Origin: a virus
Length of the DNA stretch: 64,000 bases
Direction: 5' to 3' (one strand)
IMG/VR virus record: IMGVR_UViG_3300024261_000006
Coordinates: 89,119 to 153,118 of that record
Below are positions 54,384-62,018 of the stretch, in pieces. The notes under the pieces were generated by a model. That model was given only the letters and a program-made list of their open reading frames with translations. It had not been told where the DNA came from and made no database searches. The number at the start of each line of letters is the position of its first letter. Positions within the stretch are counted from its first letter, which is position 1. The translations under genes were made by a program, and so were the position numbers.

Positions 54384-54391
54384 TATTTATA
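54384..54391 (-). promoter_or_regulatory. Late promoter TATAAATA ahead of the GIY-YIG gene
   Basis: The minus strand reads TATAAATA here, about 42 nt upstream of the ATG at 54342. The sequence sits in the divergent gap between the GIY-YIG gene and the CHAP-like gene. It is a perfect match to the T4-type late consensus. Confidence 0.5.
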
Positions 54392-54401
54392 AAGGAATAA
54401 A

Positions 54402-55796
54402 ATGAAAGTAAAAAGTCTAGAAATAGAAACATATAAAAAGCTATTGTCAATGAAAAAAAATAATGTTTCATATAAAAGTGATAAGCTGTTTGAACAAATA
54501 GAAGAAGATCTTTTGTTAAATGAAGGAACAAAAGAGTTAGCTTTGGCAGCTCTACTCTCAGGTATAGGAACTGGTATATTAGCTGGTAATTCTACGAGCG
54601 ATATCAGTAGTGAAATGCCTAAGGATTCTATAAAGCATTTAGAAAAAATAGCTTCTGTTGACGGTGATTCAGGTACTGTTGACAAGAGCAAGAAGTCACC
54701 AAAAGAGTTAATTGACGAAATAAAAAAAGACATAGAAAAATATTCTGAAAGAGGCAAAGTAAAAGGTGCTTCATTAAAAAGCAAGTTAAACAAAGCAAAA
54801 GAAATAGAGGAACAAGTAGAAAAAGTTAGAAAAGTCTTGTCAGCGGCCAAAGGACAAACTTCTGATTATCAAGAGTATCAAAACGACCCTTATCTTAAAT
54901 CTATATGGATAACTACACTTTTTGCAAAAAACAAATTACTTTACCAGACAATAGGTAGCGCTAAAAAGGGTCAAAGAGCATTAGAGCTAAATAGAGAAAA
55001 TAGATACAAGTTGTTCTATAAGTATACAGTTAACGATGGGAAATCAATAGAATCAAACAAAGAAATGTCAGAAATTAAAAAAGAATGTCAGTCTCACCCT
55101 AAATGGAAAGAATATTCAGCAATGGTTTCATCTATTGCTTCAACTGCAAGAACTAACACAATTACAGTATGGCTCACAGAAGACCTTTATAAAAATATAA
55201 AAAATGATTTAGGAATAAGCACAGATAAAGTTCCAGACAGTCTAGAGAAAGTATCTTGGTGTGGTGTAATGATTGCTGGAATTCTATCTAGAGGTGAAAT
55301 AGATACGAAAATATCATCTTTTGCTAGCGCTCGCCGAGTATATAAAAATTATATAGATAGCGAAGATATGGCTTATAATCATGAAGATTTTAAAGACAGA
55401 TCTATTAAAGAAAAATCAAATGCAATTAAAAAAGTATTGTTCGTTGGGAGCATAGTTGCACTTTATCCTAAAAAACATTCTCCTTATGCACAACATTTTG
55501 CTATTGTCAAAGATGTAGGAATAGACAACAAATCAGGTAGAATGTGGTATGAAACTGTAGAAGGAAATACAGAAGGTGGTGGGGGCACAGTTTATTCACA
55601 TAAAAAATATATTGATGGGAGTAAAAAAGGTGTGCCAGAAATTGCACAAATACTTAATCTTAAAGAAATATTTGGATCTGCTCCTAAAGCCATAACTTTG
55701 TCTAAAGAAGTTATAGATCAAATTAAAAACAGTAGTAGAGTTAAACTACCTAAAAACTTAAAAGCTGTATTTCCCAAATTGCAGAGAAACTTATAA
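54402..55796 (+). CDS. CHAP/NlpC-like peptidoglycan hydrolase (464 aa)
   Basis: The C-terminal third has a Cys-His hydrolase layout: C287 in KVSWCGVMIAGIL, H365 in YAQHFAIVKDVG and the acidic third residue in WYETVEGNTEGGGG (E387/N389). These match the CHAP motifs W-C, G-H-V-[GA]-I-V and EGN. The N-terminal 280 residues are mostly charged helix with an Ala/Gly-rich hydrophobic stretch at 46-62. It probably cuts peptidoglycan at lysis or infection. A leader-like LLLNE at 37-41 has the [IL]-x-E form but is not like the 56-63 kb leaders. It is divergent from the GIY-YIG gene. Confidence 0.65.
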   Translation: MKVKSLEIETYKKLLSMKKNNVSYKSDKLFEQIEEDLLLNEGTKELALAALLSGIGTGILAGNSTSDISSEMPKDSIKHLEKIASVDGDSGTVDKSKKSPKELIDEIKKDIEKYSERGKVKGASLKSKLNKAKEIEEQVEKVRKVLSAAKGQTSDYQEYQNDPYLKSIWITTLFAKNKLLYQTIGSAKKGQRALELNRENRYKLFYKYTVNDGKSIESNKEMSEIKKECQSHPKWKEYSAMVSSIASTARTNTITVWLTEDLYKNIKNDLGISTDKVPDSLEKVSWCGVMIAGILSRGEIDTKISSFASARRVYKNYIDSEDMAYNHEDFKDRSIKEKSNAIKKVLFVGSIVALYPKKHSPYAQHFAIVKDVGIDNKSGRMWYETVEGNTEGGGGTVYSHKKYIDGSKKGVPEIAQILNLKEIFGSAPKAITLSKEVIDQIKNSSRVKLPKNLKAVFPKLQRNL

Positions 55797-55813
55797 GATC
55801 AAATGGAATTTAA

Positions 55814-56581
55814 ATGAAAAGCATAATATCAACATTAATAATAGTATTGCTTTCTTGCAATACTTTGTTTGCGCAAGTAAACATTGAATCTTTTAGGAAC
55901 TCAGCAACTAAAACAGGCTTTTACGGAGAGTTTAAAGTAAATATTCAATTTCAAAAAGGCAATGTTAATTCTCAAGTATACGAAATTAAAAAAGACTTAC
56001 ACTATAAATTAAACAAAAATCATATCTTGCTAAAGGGTTCAGCAAGCAAAGGATTTCAAGACAAAGAGATTTACAAGAATAACGCTTTTGTCCACTTTAG
56101 ATATACTATTATGTTGCATGAATTTTTAGGATATGAAATATTTACTCAAACTCAGTATAATGAATTTAGAGACTTAAGCTTAAGACAACTCAATGGTGTC
56201 GGTATAAGATTTGAAAAGCCTCTACAAAACAATAATCTTTTCCAAATATCTTCAGGTTTAGGCATAATGTCAGATCATGAGCAATTATCTTATGAAACAA
56301 CAACACACTCAAGAATAACTTCTTATTTTACTTTAACAAAATATTTCAATGAAAATGATTCCAGTTTTGTCTCTGTTGTAACTTACTATCAGCCCTTATT
56401 GTTTAATCATAGTGACTATAGAATTAATAGCGAGATTAAACTTAGATCTTCTATTGTTAATAGAAGTGAATATAGTCTAGGAATAGATACAGCTATTACT
56501 TATTTGTACGACACAGTACCGTCAGAAAAAGTAGAAAATACAGACTTTATGCTGAAAGGTGGAATAATTTTTAGTTGGTAA
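55814..56581 (+). CDS. Exported outer-membrane barrel-like protein (DUF481-like)
   Basis: Residues 1-21 are a clean signal peptide (MKSIISTLIIVLLSCNTLFA, then Q). The mature part, FYGEFKVNIQFQKGNVNSQV, then YEIKKDLHYKLNKNHILLKG and many alternating strands to a final aromatic (GGIIFSW), fits the DUF481-type outer-membrane barrel with its [GS]-x-x-x-x-x-x-x-x-x-x-x-KGNxxxxxY start. The C-terminal W is typical of outer-membrane proteins. It follows the CHAP gene by 17 nt. A phage-encoded barrel could alter the host surface, for example against superinfection. The gene probably came from a host. Confidence 0.75.
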   Translation: MKSIISTLIIVLLSCNTLFAQVNIESFRNSATKTGFYGEFKVNIQFQKGNVNSQVYEIKKDLHYKLNKNHILLKGSASKGFQDKEIYKNNAFVHFRYTIMLHEFLGYEIFTQTQYNEFRDLSLRQLNGVGIRFEKPLQNNNLFQISSGLGIMSDHEQLSYETTTHSRITSYFTLTKYFNENDSSFVSVVTYYQPLLFNHSDYRINSEIKLRSSIVNRSEYSLGIDTAITYLYDTVPSEKVENTDFMLKGGIIFSW

Positions 56582-56583
56582 CT

Positions 56584-56826
56584 TTACTTGCCAAGAATAT
56601 ATTCTAATAACTGATCACATGAATTTAGTCTGTTAACTTCATTTATTTCTACTTTTCCACATGAATTAATATAACTAAATGCTCCTCTGTGTAAATTCAT
56701 GCAATCTTCAACTTTTTCTATTATTTTTTGACACTCAGAAGACTTTTTATCTTCGTTGTTATTTTTGTCATCACAATTAATTGTAAAAGAAAACAAAACT
56801 ATCAATAATATATAAAACTTTTTCAT
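56584..56826 (-). CDS. Small probable lipoprotein (80 aa)
   Basis: MKKFYILLIVLFSFTINCDD has a basic start, a hydrophobic core and a cysteine at residue 18 followed by an acidic linker (DDKNNNEDKKSS). The box TINC departs from the [LVI]-[AST]-[GA]-C rule because of Asn before Cys, so lipid attachment is likely but not certain. Four further cysteines may form two disulfides. It ends 2 nt from the end of the DUF481 gene, tail to tail. It could be a superinfection-exclusion protein acting in the envelope. Confidence 0.65.
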   Translation of the reverse strand: MKKFYILLIVLFSFTINCDDKNNNEDKKSSECQKIIEKVEDCMNLHRGAFSYINSCGKVEINEVNRLNSCDQLLEYILGK

Positions 56827-56844
56827 AACAATAAAATAAATATC

Positions 56845-57000
56845 ATGACAAAAATAAATTTATATGTTATAAACCACAATCAAGTTAAATGTGTTAACAT
56901 ATTAATAGCTATTCTAGAAGAAGCTGTTAAAAGAAATACATTCACAGCTGAAGAGCGTCTTAAAATAGACAAGTCAGTAAATGTATTATGCAATAATTAA
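56845..57000 (+). CDS. Small protein (51 aa), unknown
   Basis: MTKINLYVINHNQVKCVNIL, then AEERLKIDKSVNVLCNN. The frame fills the gap between two minus-strand genes almost exactly: it ends 2 nt before the end of the 57003 gene and starts 18 nt after the start of the lipoprotein gene on the opposite strand. The ribosome site is weak, and an AAATAAATA stretch is just upstream. Such tight fit favours a real gene, but no family is recognised. Confidence 0.45.
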   Translation: MTKINLYVINHNQVKCVNILIAILEEAVKRNTFTAEERLKIDKSVNVLCNN

Positions 57001-57002
57001 AC

Positions 57003-57383
57003 TTAGTTTTCAAAATAATCAGTATCTTCTGCATCCATATACATAGGGTCTTCAATTAAATCTAGATTATAATCATCTGGTTGTAATTCTTCATCATCTA
57101 AACCCCTGTATGAATCTGTATTTCTCCAATCATCTAGGTCATCTGGTACTATTCCAGAAGTACCAGATGAATTTAAATCAGAAGATTCCATGTCAGACAT
57201 GTAGTGTTCTTCAGCGTACATGTCATTATCTTCTAGCTCGTCATCTTCACTCCCAATAGCTGCAGAATCTCCAAAATCTCTAAATCTAGGGTCTGAGCTA
57301 TACTCGTCATAATCTGACTCCCTCATTGTTGACTCTATTGTTTCTCTTATTAGCTTTCTTAATTTTTTCTCTGTAATTCTCAT
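57003..57383 (-). CDS. Acidic protein with capsid-targeting-like leader (126 aa)
   Basis: The leader MRITEKKLRKLIRETIES is followed by an extremely acidic body (many Asp, Glu, Tyr and Ser, no cysteine and few Lys). The I-R-E at 12-14 fits the [IL]-x-E cleavage form, though here it lies four residues earlier than in the sister genes. After cleavage a polyanion of about 110 residues would remain, comparable in character to small acidic internal head peptides. It lies 14 nt downstream of the next leader gene and may be co-transcribed with it. Function otherwise unknown. Confidence 0.75.
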   Translation of the reverse strand: MRITEKKLRKLIRETIESTMRESDYDEYSSDPRFRDFGDSAAIGSEDDELEDNDMYAEEHYMSDMESSDLNSSGTSGIVPDDLDDWRNTDSYRGLDDEELQPDDYNLDLIEDPMYMDAEDTDYFEN

Positions 57384-57397
57384 ATTTAGTATCCTTT

Positions 57398-58138
57398 TTA
57401 TTGTTCTTCGTAAGTATCTATTTTAGGTAATCTATTTCCCCAGCTATCAACGCCTGAAGAAGCAGCTTGATCTGAAAAGTAGTTTGCTAGTGCTCTTTTG
57501 TCATTAAAGTCAATTCCAATTAATTTGCAAAATCTCTTGAGCACTTCATCACTATCATCATTATACATATCATTGTCAATATGAGTTTTATCTTGTAAAT
57601 TATTAAGATCAAGTCTTTCATTTCCGTACTTTTCTCTAACTGACTTTAACATATCCCAACCCAATACATCAATTTCAATAGCAAAATCTTTAGAAGAAGC
57701 AGTAGATGAAGGAATTTTATTTTTATTGAATTTGCTAAAATCTTTTTTAGGTTTAATAAAATATTTCAAATAATAAAATATATCATAAGGATTAACATCA
57801 TTATCCATGAAAAAGTCACCTAGCATTTCTTTTTTAAAAAGATCTCCATTGTTTTCTACTCTATTGCTAATATATTCATAAAATACTTCTAATGGTTCGT
57901 TAGTTTGATTCTTTTTACTCTTAAGCAGCATCCATCTCGCTAAAAGCCTGTCTTGCTTTGATTTTGTCTTATATACAGCTTTGACGTAAGGTCTAAAATT
58001 ATCTTCAACACCTAAAAATACAGTGTGCAACCATTGATCGAACATAAATTTATGATCTACTCTAGCTTTTGGTCGCACAACAGCTTCAGCCAAAACATAT
58101 CTTATGATATTTCTTAGTTTCTTTTCAGTAATACGCAT
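57398..58138 (-). CDS. Leader-carrying protein, unknown cargo (246 aa)
   Basis: The leader MRITEKKLRNIIRYVLAEA has L-A-E at 16-18. The body is alpha-helical and moderately basic (WLHTVFLGVEDNFRPYVKAV, FLMDNDVNPYDIFYYLKYF-like segments) with an acidic DDSDE patch, and it ends with GNRLPKIDTYEEQ. No enzyme motif is recognised. The AAAGGAG ribosome site and promoter region are part of a 69-bp repeat shared with the 58200-59015 gene, so the two genes are likely regulated alike. Confidence 0.75.
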   Translation of the reverse strand: MRITEKKLRNIIRYVLAEAVVRPKARVDHKFMFDQWLHTVFLGVEDNFRPYVKAVYKTKSKQDRLLARWMLLKSKKNQTNEPLEVFYEYISNRVENNGDLFKKEMLGDFFMDNDVNPYDIFYYLKYFIKPKKDFSKFNKNKIPSSTASSKDFAIEIDVLGWDMLKSVREKYGNERLDLNNLQDKTHIDNDMYNDDSDEVLKRFCKLIGIDFNDKRALANYFSDQAASSGVDSWGNRLPKIDTYEEQ

Positions 58139-58175
58139 AAATAAACTCCTTTTATCTATTATATATTTATCAACA
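58107..58175 (-). repeat. 69-bp direct repeat, promoter plus leader start, copy 1
   Basis: Matches 58984-59052 with one internal mismatch and a different last base (offset 877 bp). It covers the first ~10 codons of the leader, the ribosome site, and a GATAAATA box at 58164-58171 one base away from the TATAAATA late consensus. The identity beyond the coding part implies a recent duplication or gene conversion of the whole 5' cassette. Confidence 0.9.
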
Positions 58176-58199
58176 TAATCTATCTATACTTAATTAATG

Positions 58200-59015
58200 T
58201 CAACATTTAAATATTAAATCTTTAGAATGTAACAGCTTAATAACTCTACCTTTATTGTTAAAAAAACCTCTTGTCAAAGGTGATTTAAACCAACTTTTTA
58301 CAAATTCAGACTTTTTTAAATTCAAAGTGTAATTTAAGTTGTTCAAACCAAATCCAATATCATCACTATCATCTTCAGGTGTTATTTGAGAAATATTTTT
58401 TGTTAAATTATTTTCCTCTCTCTTGTTACCCTTAAAGTCTTCGTAATCTAAATCTATATCAAATTGATATTTTTCAAAGTCTTCTCTGTTGTCAAATTTT
58501 TCCCAGACTCTAAAAGCATGTTTAGATGAACCACCATTAAAATGAGCACCAACAGCACAGTTTTTATGCCTACTTATATACTCTATACCAACTTCATACA
58601 TGATAGGCCCTAAACCTAATTCATCATGATTTTTAAGCTCTGATAAACCAACGCACCAAACACCTTTTCTTTTACTACCACCAACTTTAACCCCTAAAGG
58701 AATTACTTTACCTTCTTTTCTGGTGTATTTATCAAAAATAACAGAACCAACTTTTTTGCCAGGCTTTCTTTTAAATCTTCCAATTGTATTTAATTTACGT
58801 TCTTCTTGGCTTTTACGAACTCTATCCATCTTATGCATAGCTACAATTAATTGGTTTTCTTTGTCTTCTACAAAAATAGAATAATTATATTCAAACATAT
58901 ATTCTACTTGTTTTAGTATTCGTCTATCAATTTCAACATTTAATTTCTTATTACTCCTTTTTTCACAAATAATACTTTTTATAATATTTCTTAGTTTCCT
59001 TTCAGTAATACGCAT
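58200..59015 (-). CDS. Leader-carrying GNAT acetyltransferase-like protein (271 aa)
   Basis: The leader MRITERKLRNIIKSIICEK has I-C-E at 16-18. The body contains HDELGLGPIMYEVGIEYIS (residues 130-148), which matches the x-x-GxG-P-[LI]-[LM]-Y-[DE]-[VI] motif A of a GNAT-like family I recall from phages. GGSSKHAFRVWEKFDNREDF is the later [AS]-x-x-V-W-x-x-[FY] region of that family. A basic stretch (RFKRKPGKKVG) lies between leader and domain. It may acetylate a host or phage target after delivery. The upstream region is copy 2 of the 69-bp repeat. Confidence 0.7.
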   Translation of the reverse strand: MRITERKLRNIIKSIICEKRSNKKLNVEIDRRILKQVEYMFEYNYSIFVEDKENQLIVAMHKMDRVRKSQEERKLNTIGRFKRKPGKKVGSVIFDKYTRKEGKVIPLGVKVGGSKRKGVWCVGLSELKNHDELGLGPIMYEVGIEYISRHKNCAVGAHFNGGSSKHAFRVWEKFDNREDFEKYQFDIDLDYEDFKGNKREENNLTKNISQITPEDDSDDIGFGLNNLNYTLNLKKSEFVKSWFKSPLTRGFFNNKGRVIKLLHSKDLIFKC

Positions 59016-59052
59016 AAATAAACTCCTTTTATCTATTATATATTTATCAACA
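58984..59052 (-). repeat. 69-bp direct repeat, promoter plus leader start, copy 2
   Basis: Partner of 58107-58175. It carries the GATAAATA box at 59041-59048, the AAAGGAG ribosome site and the first codons of the GNAT-like gene. Confidence 0.9.
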
Positions 59053-59129
59053 CATTATTTAAAAATATCTTTAATACAATTTATCTATCCACGCTTCACA
59101 ACCGCCTATTTCTTCAATTATTTTTTAAA

Positions 59130-60425
59130 CTATAGATTTTCTAATTTTTGCTTGTTACGTGCAAAAATAGCAGGTGTATATTTATAGCTCAAATCATGAA
59201 AATCTATTACGACATTTTTATTCCATATACATCCAGAACTAATATCATATTTTGATAGCCAGTTTTGTCCTGTTTGCATATTTTTTATTGCTTTATACAT
59301 TAAAGTATCCCAGTTTTTTATTTGAAAACCAGAATACCCGTCATTTTCAACTTTTCCCCAATCAATATAATCTAAACCAATCTCATCAGGTTCAATATAA
59401 TATAAGCTTTCAAATTGCTTAAGATCACTTTCATCACTAATTGTAAAAATTTTAGATTCATCAACTTCTATAAGATACTTGAAATTATATTTATTAGTAT
59501 TAAATCTATTTTGCTGACAGAAATCATCCCAATCATTACCAAAAGAATACCAAACACCATCAGGTTTTAATCCTTGCTTCAGCGCTATGCTAGAAATCCT
59601 ACTCAAATCAAAAGGCTGCTCTGTATAAATCACTTTATCTTCTGATTCTATGGTTTTAGTAAAAATCATCCATTTTCGTTGTAATATAAAACCTTTTTCA
59701 AATATTTCTTGAGCTTCTATGTCAACGCTCTTTGGTAATTTCTCTAAATATCTGTCTATGACTTTTAAAACTTTGACAATATTTGTTCTTCCTTCTGAAG
59801 GGAAATCTTTTTTATTTTTATCTAAAAGCTTGTTTACTTTAGAAAAGTAATTTAAAAACTCTGTTGCTGTATTGATTAATTGTTTTCCTTTGACATTGTT
59901 AATATTAAACTCATCAAAAATAGATATAGACTTTAACCTTTTTTTTAAAACGTTTAGGCACTTTTGAAAATTTGCATTGCTTTTCAAATACAAAACTAAA
60001 CTAAAATATTTCTCCAAAGCTATTCTACTATCACTTCTAAAAGAATAATTTTCGTCTAAATAATTTGAAACATTAATATTTTTTTCATCAAGTAAGTCAT
60101 CATCTAGACTGTTTTTATATACTGAAAATACTTCACCAATTGCTTTTAAAAATTCTTTAGACTTTGATATAAAGTTTTCATTAATATAAATAGGTTCATG
60201 AGTTTTTCTTAAAATTTTACTTGCAATAAAAAAAAACACACTGTGAGAAGCATCTTCATTAAGCAAAGCATTCTTAAGATAAAAAGTTAGTTCACAAAAA
60301 GTAGTAAACATATCAACATGGATGCTTTTTTTTAATCCATTACTTTCTTTTAAAATACTATTCTTTCTGTTTTCAATCAAAACGCTTCTTATAATCTGTC
60401 TCAGTCTACACTCTGTCATGTACAT
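59130..60425 (-). CDS. Leader-carrying protein, possible ADP-ribosyltransferase-like domain (431 aa)
   Basis: The leader MYMTECRLRQIIRSVLIEN has L-I-E at 16-18. The start at 60425 is preferred to the ATG two codons later because GGAGT lies 5 nt upstream. The first 270 residues are helical. The last 150 contain LKPDGVWYSFGNDWDDFCQQ (from 287), then KYLIEVDESKIFTI and IDWGKVENDGYSGFQI, ending with SGCIWN at 397-402. I recall the K-P-x-G-[LV]-W-Y-[SG] ... SGCIW layout in phage proteins of unknown function that look ADP-ribosyltransferase-like. That label is tentative; no R-S-E triad was confirmed. Confidence 0.65.
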   Translation of the reverse strand: MYMTECRLRQIIRSVLIENRKNSILKESNGLKKSIHVDMFTTFCELTFYLKNALLNEDASHSVFFFIASKILRKTHEPIYINENFISKSKEFLKAIGEVFSVYKNSLDDDLLDEKNINVSNYLDENYSFRSDSRIALEKYFSLVLYLKSNANFQKCLNVLKKRLKSISIFDEFNINNVKGKQLINTATEFLNYFSKVNKLLDKNKKDFPSEGRTNIVKVLKVIDRYLEKLPKSVDIEAQEIFEKGFILQRKWMIFTKTIESEDKVIYTEQPFDLSRISSIALKQGLKPDGVWYSFGNDWDDFCQQNRFNTNKYNFKYLIEVDESKIFTISDESDLKQFESLYYIEPDEIGLDYIDWGKVENDGYSGFQIKNWDTLMYKAIKNMQTGQNWLSKYDISSGCIWNKNVVIDFHDLSYKYTPAIFARNKQKLENL

Positions 60426-60465
60426 ACTAACTCCTGTTTAATCTTTCAATATATCTATATATGTT

Positions 60466-61263
60466 TCAAGATATTAGATAATCAAGAATAACAATGTCTT
60501 TTGGGCTAGGTTGGCTTGAAGGTATTATTCCAATATTACCGCTATGCATGTCATCTGGCCTGCTATATGCACATGCTCTAGCAATTATATAAAAATCTTC
60601 ACTAAATCTAATTGCTTCAAAAGGCATGATGTTTAATTCTGAGATTGCTGCTTCCTTCATTGCAATATAAAATGCTTCAGCATTTAAGCCGCTAGCATTT
60701 TGCTCTGGCTCAGATTCTATACTAAGCTCACGCAAAGTATCAGCAACAAAATCACAGAAAAAGCTGACAGAAGTTTTTTCGTTTGCATCATTATATAACG
60801 CATCCCAAAAAGTAGGAAATATTTTCTTTAAGACTGAAAATGACATTGATCTTCCAGCTGCTGATAATGTTATCACTTTTTCTGCAATAATCCATTCTGG
60901 ATTTTCACTTATCTTGTCCCATTCAAATATCTTAACAAATAAATCTCGCGCTCCTATTCCGTGACTTCCAACACTAATTGCAACCTCTTCAGCATTTGCC
61001 CACTCGCCTCCACTACCTTCATAAGAAAACTTTAAAACCCAATCCTCTTCTGGTATAGAATATACATGACGATAAACTCCAGCGCCTATAGGCTTAAGAC
61101 CAAACTTGTCAACAACTTTAACTAAATCATAATATATATGATGATTATTATTCGAAACTTTATAATTTTTCGTTATATTATTCAACTCTGTTGAAACTAA
61201 ATTTAACAAGCTATATGATATAGCTTCTTTAATATATCGCGAAACATATTCTCTTAACAACAT
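60466..61263 (-). CDS. Kinase-like protein with short leader (265 aa)
   Basis: Starts MLLREYVSRYIKEAIS, with I-K-E at 11-13, a shorter form of the leader seen in neighbouring genes. The kinase-like plan is: Gly loop PIGAGVYRHVY (58-68), K78 in WVLKFSYE, E92/E93 as the helix-C acid, a hinge-like WIIAEKVITL at 124-133, a catalytic loop DDMHSGNIGI with D238, H240 and N243, and D261 in VILDYLIS as the DFG-type aspartate. The order DxHxGN is closest to APH/ABC1-like kinases. It could phosphorylate host proteins early in infection. It ends shortly after the last motif, so the C-lobe is short. Confidence 0.7.
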   Translation of the reverse strand: MLLREYVSRYIKEAISYSLLNLVSTELNNITKNYKVSNNNHHIYYDLVKVVDKFGLKPIGAGVYRHVYSIPEEDWVLKFSYEGSGGEWANAEEVAISVGSHGIGARDLFVKIFEWDKISENPEWIIAEKVITLSAAGRSMSFSVLKKIFPTFWDALYNDANEKTSVSFFCDFVADTLRELSIESEPEQNASGLNAEAFYIAMKEAAISELNIMPFEAIRFSEDFYIIARACAYSRPDDMHSGNIGIIPSSQPSPKDIVILDYLIS

Positions 61264-61276
61264 ATTTTATCTCTAC

Positions 61277-61678
61277 TTAATTAATATTATTAATATTCTT
61301 CCATTTTAAAATACAATCATCAGCACAGTCTCTTATAGACATGCTATTTTTAAAACAATTATTCAAAACATCTCTAATATCAACTAAGTCTCTATAAGAT
61401 TTTCCAATCTGTATTGGCTCTTTCAAAAACATTGAATCATCATCAACAAATGTCCTAGTATAGTCTAAGCTTGAACATCTATCTAAAACTCTAATAGCAT
61501 AGTCATATAATCCTACGCCCAAGACCGTCTCATCATCATCAACAGTATACTGAGACTCTATATTTCTATTTGCTTTATTTATATTGTCTCTCTGGATTTT
61601 TACCCAAGGATCAACCTCTCCACTCTCAATAATAATTTCTCTTATCATGCATCTTAATCTTCTTTCAGATATTCTCAT
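61277..61678 (-). CDS. Leader-carrying small protein, unknown cargo (133 aa)
   Basis: The leader MRISERRLRCMIREIIIES has I-I-E at 16-18 (and I-R-E at 12-14). The cargo (EVDPWVKIQRDNINKANRNI, VLGVGLYDYAIRVLDRCSSL, SMSIRDCADDCILKWKNINN) is helical with five cysteines and is not recognised. The ribosome site GCAGGAGA precedes the ATG. The upstream region contains copy 1 of a 61-bp repeat that is also found upstream of the 62019-62522 gene. Confidence 0.75.
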   Translation of the reverse strand: MRISERRLRCMIREIIIESGEVDPWVKIQRDNINKANRNIESQYTVDDDETVLGVGLYDYAIRVLDRCSSLDYTRTFVDDDSMFLKEPIQIGKSYRDLVDIRDVLNNCFKNSMSIRDCADDCILKWKNINNIN

Positions 61679-61720
61679 ATTGTCTCCTGCTTAAACTTAT
61701 AGCATAACTATATATATACA

Positions 61721-61781
61721 ATCAAATCAATATAAAACATTTAACAAGCATAAACGTCGTGACTCAGGAGGCACCCAGCTC
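61721..61781 (-). repeat. 61-bp upstream repeat, copy 1
   Basis: About 87% identical to 62567-62627 (8 differences, no gaps). Core on the minus strand: GAGCTGGGTG-C/T-CTCCTGAGTCA followed by a GACGTTTATG block. It lies 43-103 nt upstream of the 61277-61678 gene, so it is a candidate regulatory site or short RNA. Confidence 0.85.
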
Positions 61782-61882
61782 TATAAATTAACAATAAGAT
61801 CAATAATCGTCAGGATTCCCGGGCGTGTTGTAACCACCACTTGTCTTATAAGACTTCTCAATCTTCTCTCAGTTATTTTCAT
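61781..61882 (-). pseudogene. Degraded capsid-targeting leader gene (33 codons)
   Basis: MKITERRLRSLIRQ is a clear leader start with an AAGGA ribosome site, but the [IL]-x-E ending is lost and the frame stops after 33 codons. Shifting frame just after the leader gives GGYNTPGNPDDY and a stop, which reads more like a natural coding end. The region looks like a former gene with a frameshift and a deleted body. It fills part of the 340-bp gap between the 61277 and 62019 genes; the rest of that gap is repeat and promoter sequence. Confidence 0.6.
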
Positions 61883-61966
61883 TCCTTAAGCCTCTCTTTG
61901 TTTAACAATATTGTATAACTCTATTTATTACTAAACATACAAAAAGTTTTCCGAAATTTCTCCCGA

Positions 61967-61983
61967 AGTTTTTTTCACAAATT
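61967..61983 (-). repeat. 17-bp upstream repeat, copy 1
   Basis: AATTTGTGAAAAAAACT on the minus strand, identical to 63429-63445. Both lie 80-100 nt upstream of a leader-gene ATG (61882 and 63349) and are followed by a CGGGAGA- or CAGGAGA-like stretch. Confidence 0.75.
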
Positions 61984-62018
61984 CAGCAAAACAGTTTAAC
62001 AAACTCAAAACTATTCTG

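Noticed and set aside
54383-54850. 155-codon minus-strand frame opposite the CHAP-like gene
   Set aside because: It is a shadow frame with a hydrophobic, Phe/Leu/Ser-rich composition typical of antisense to Lys/Glu-rich helices.
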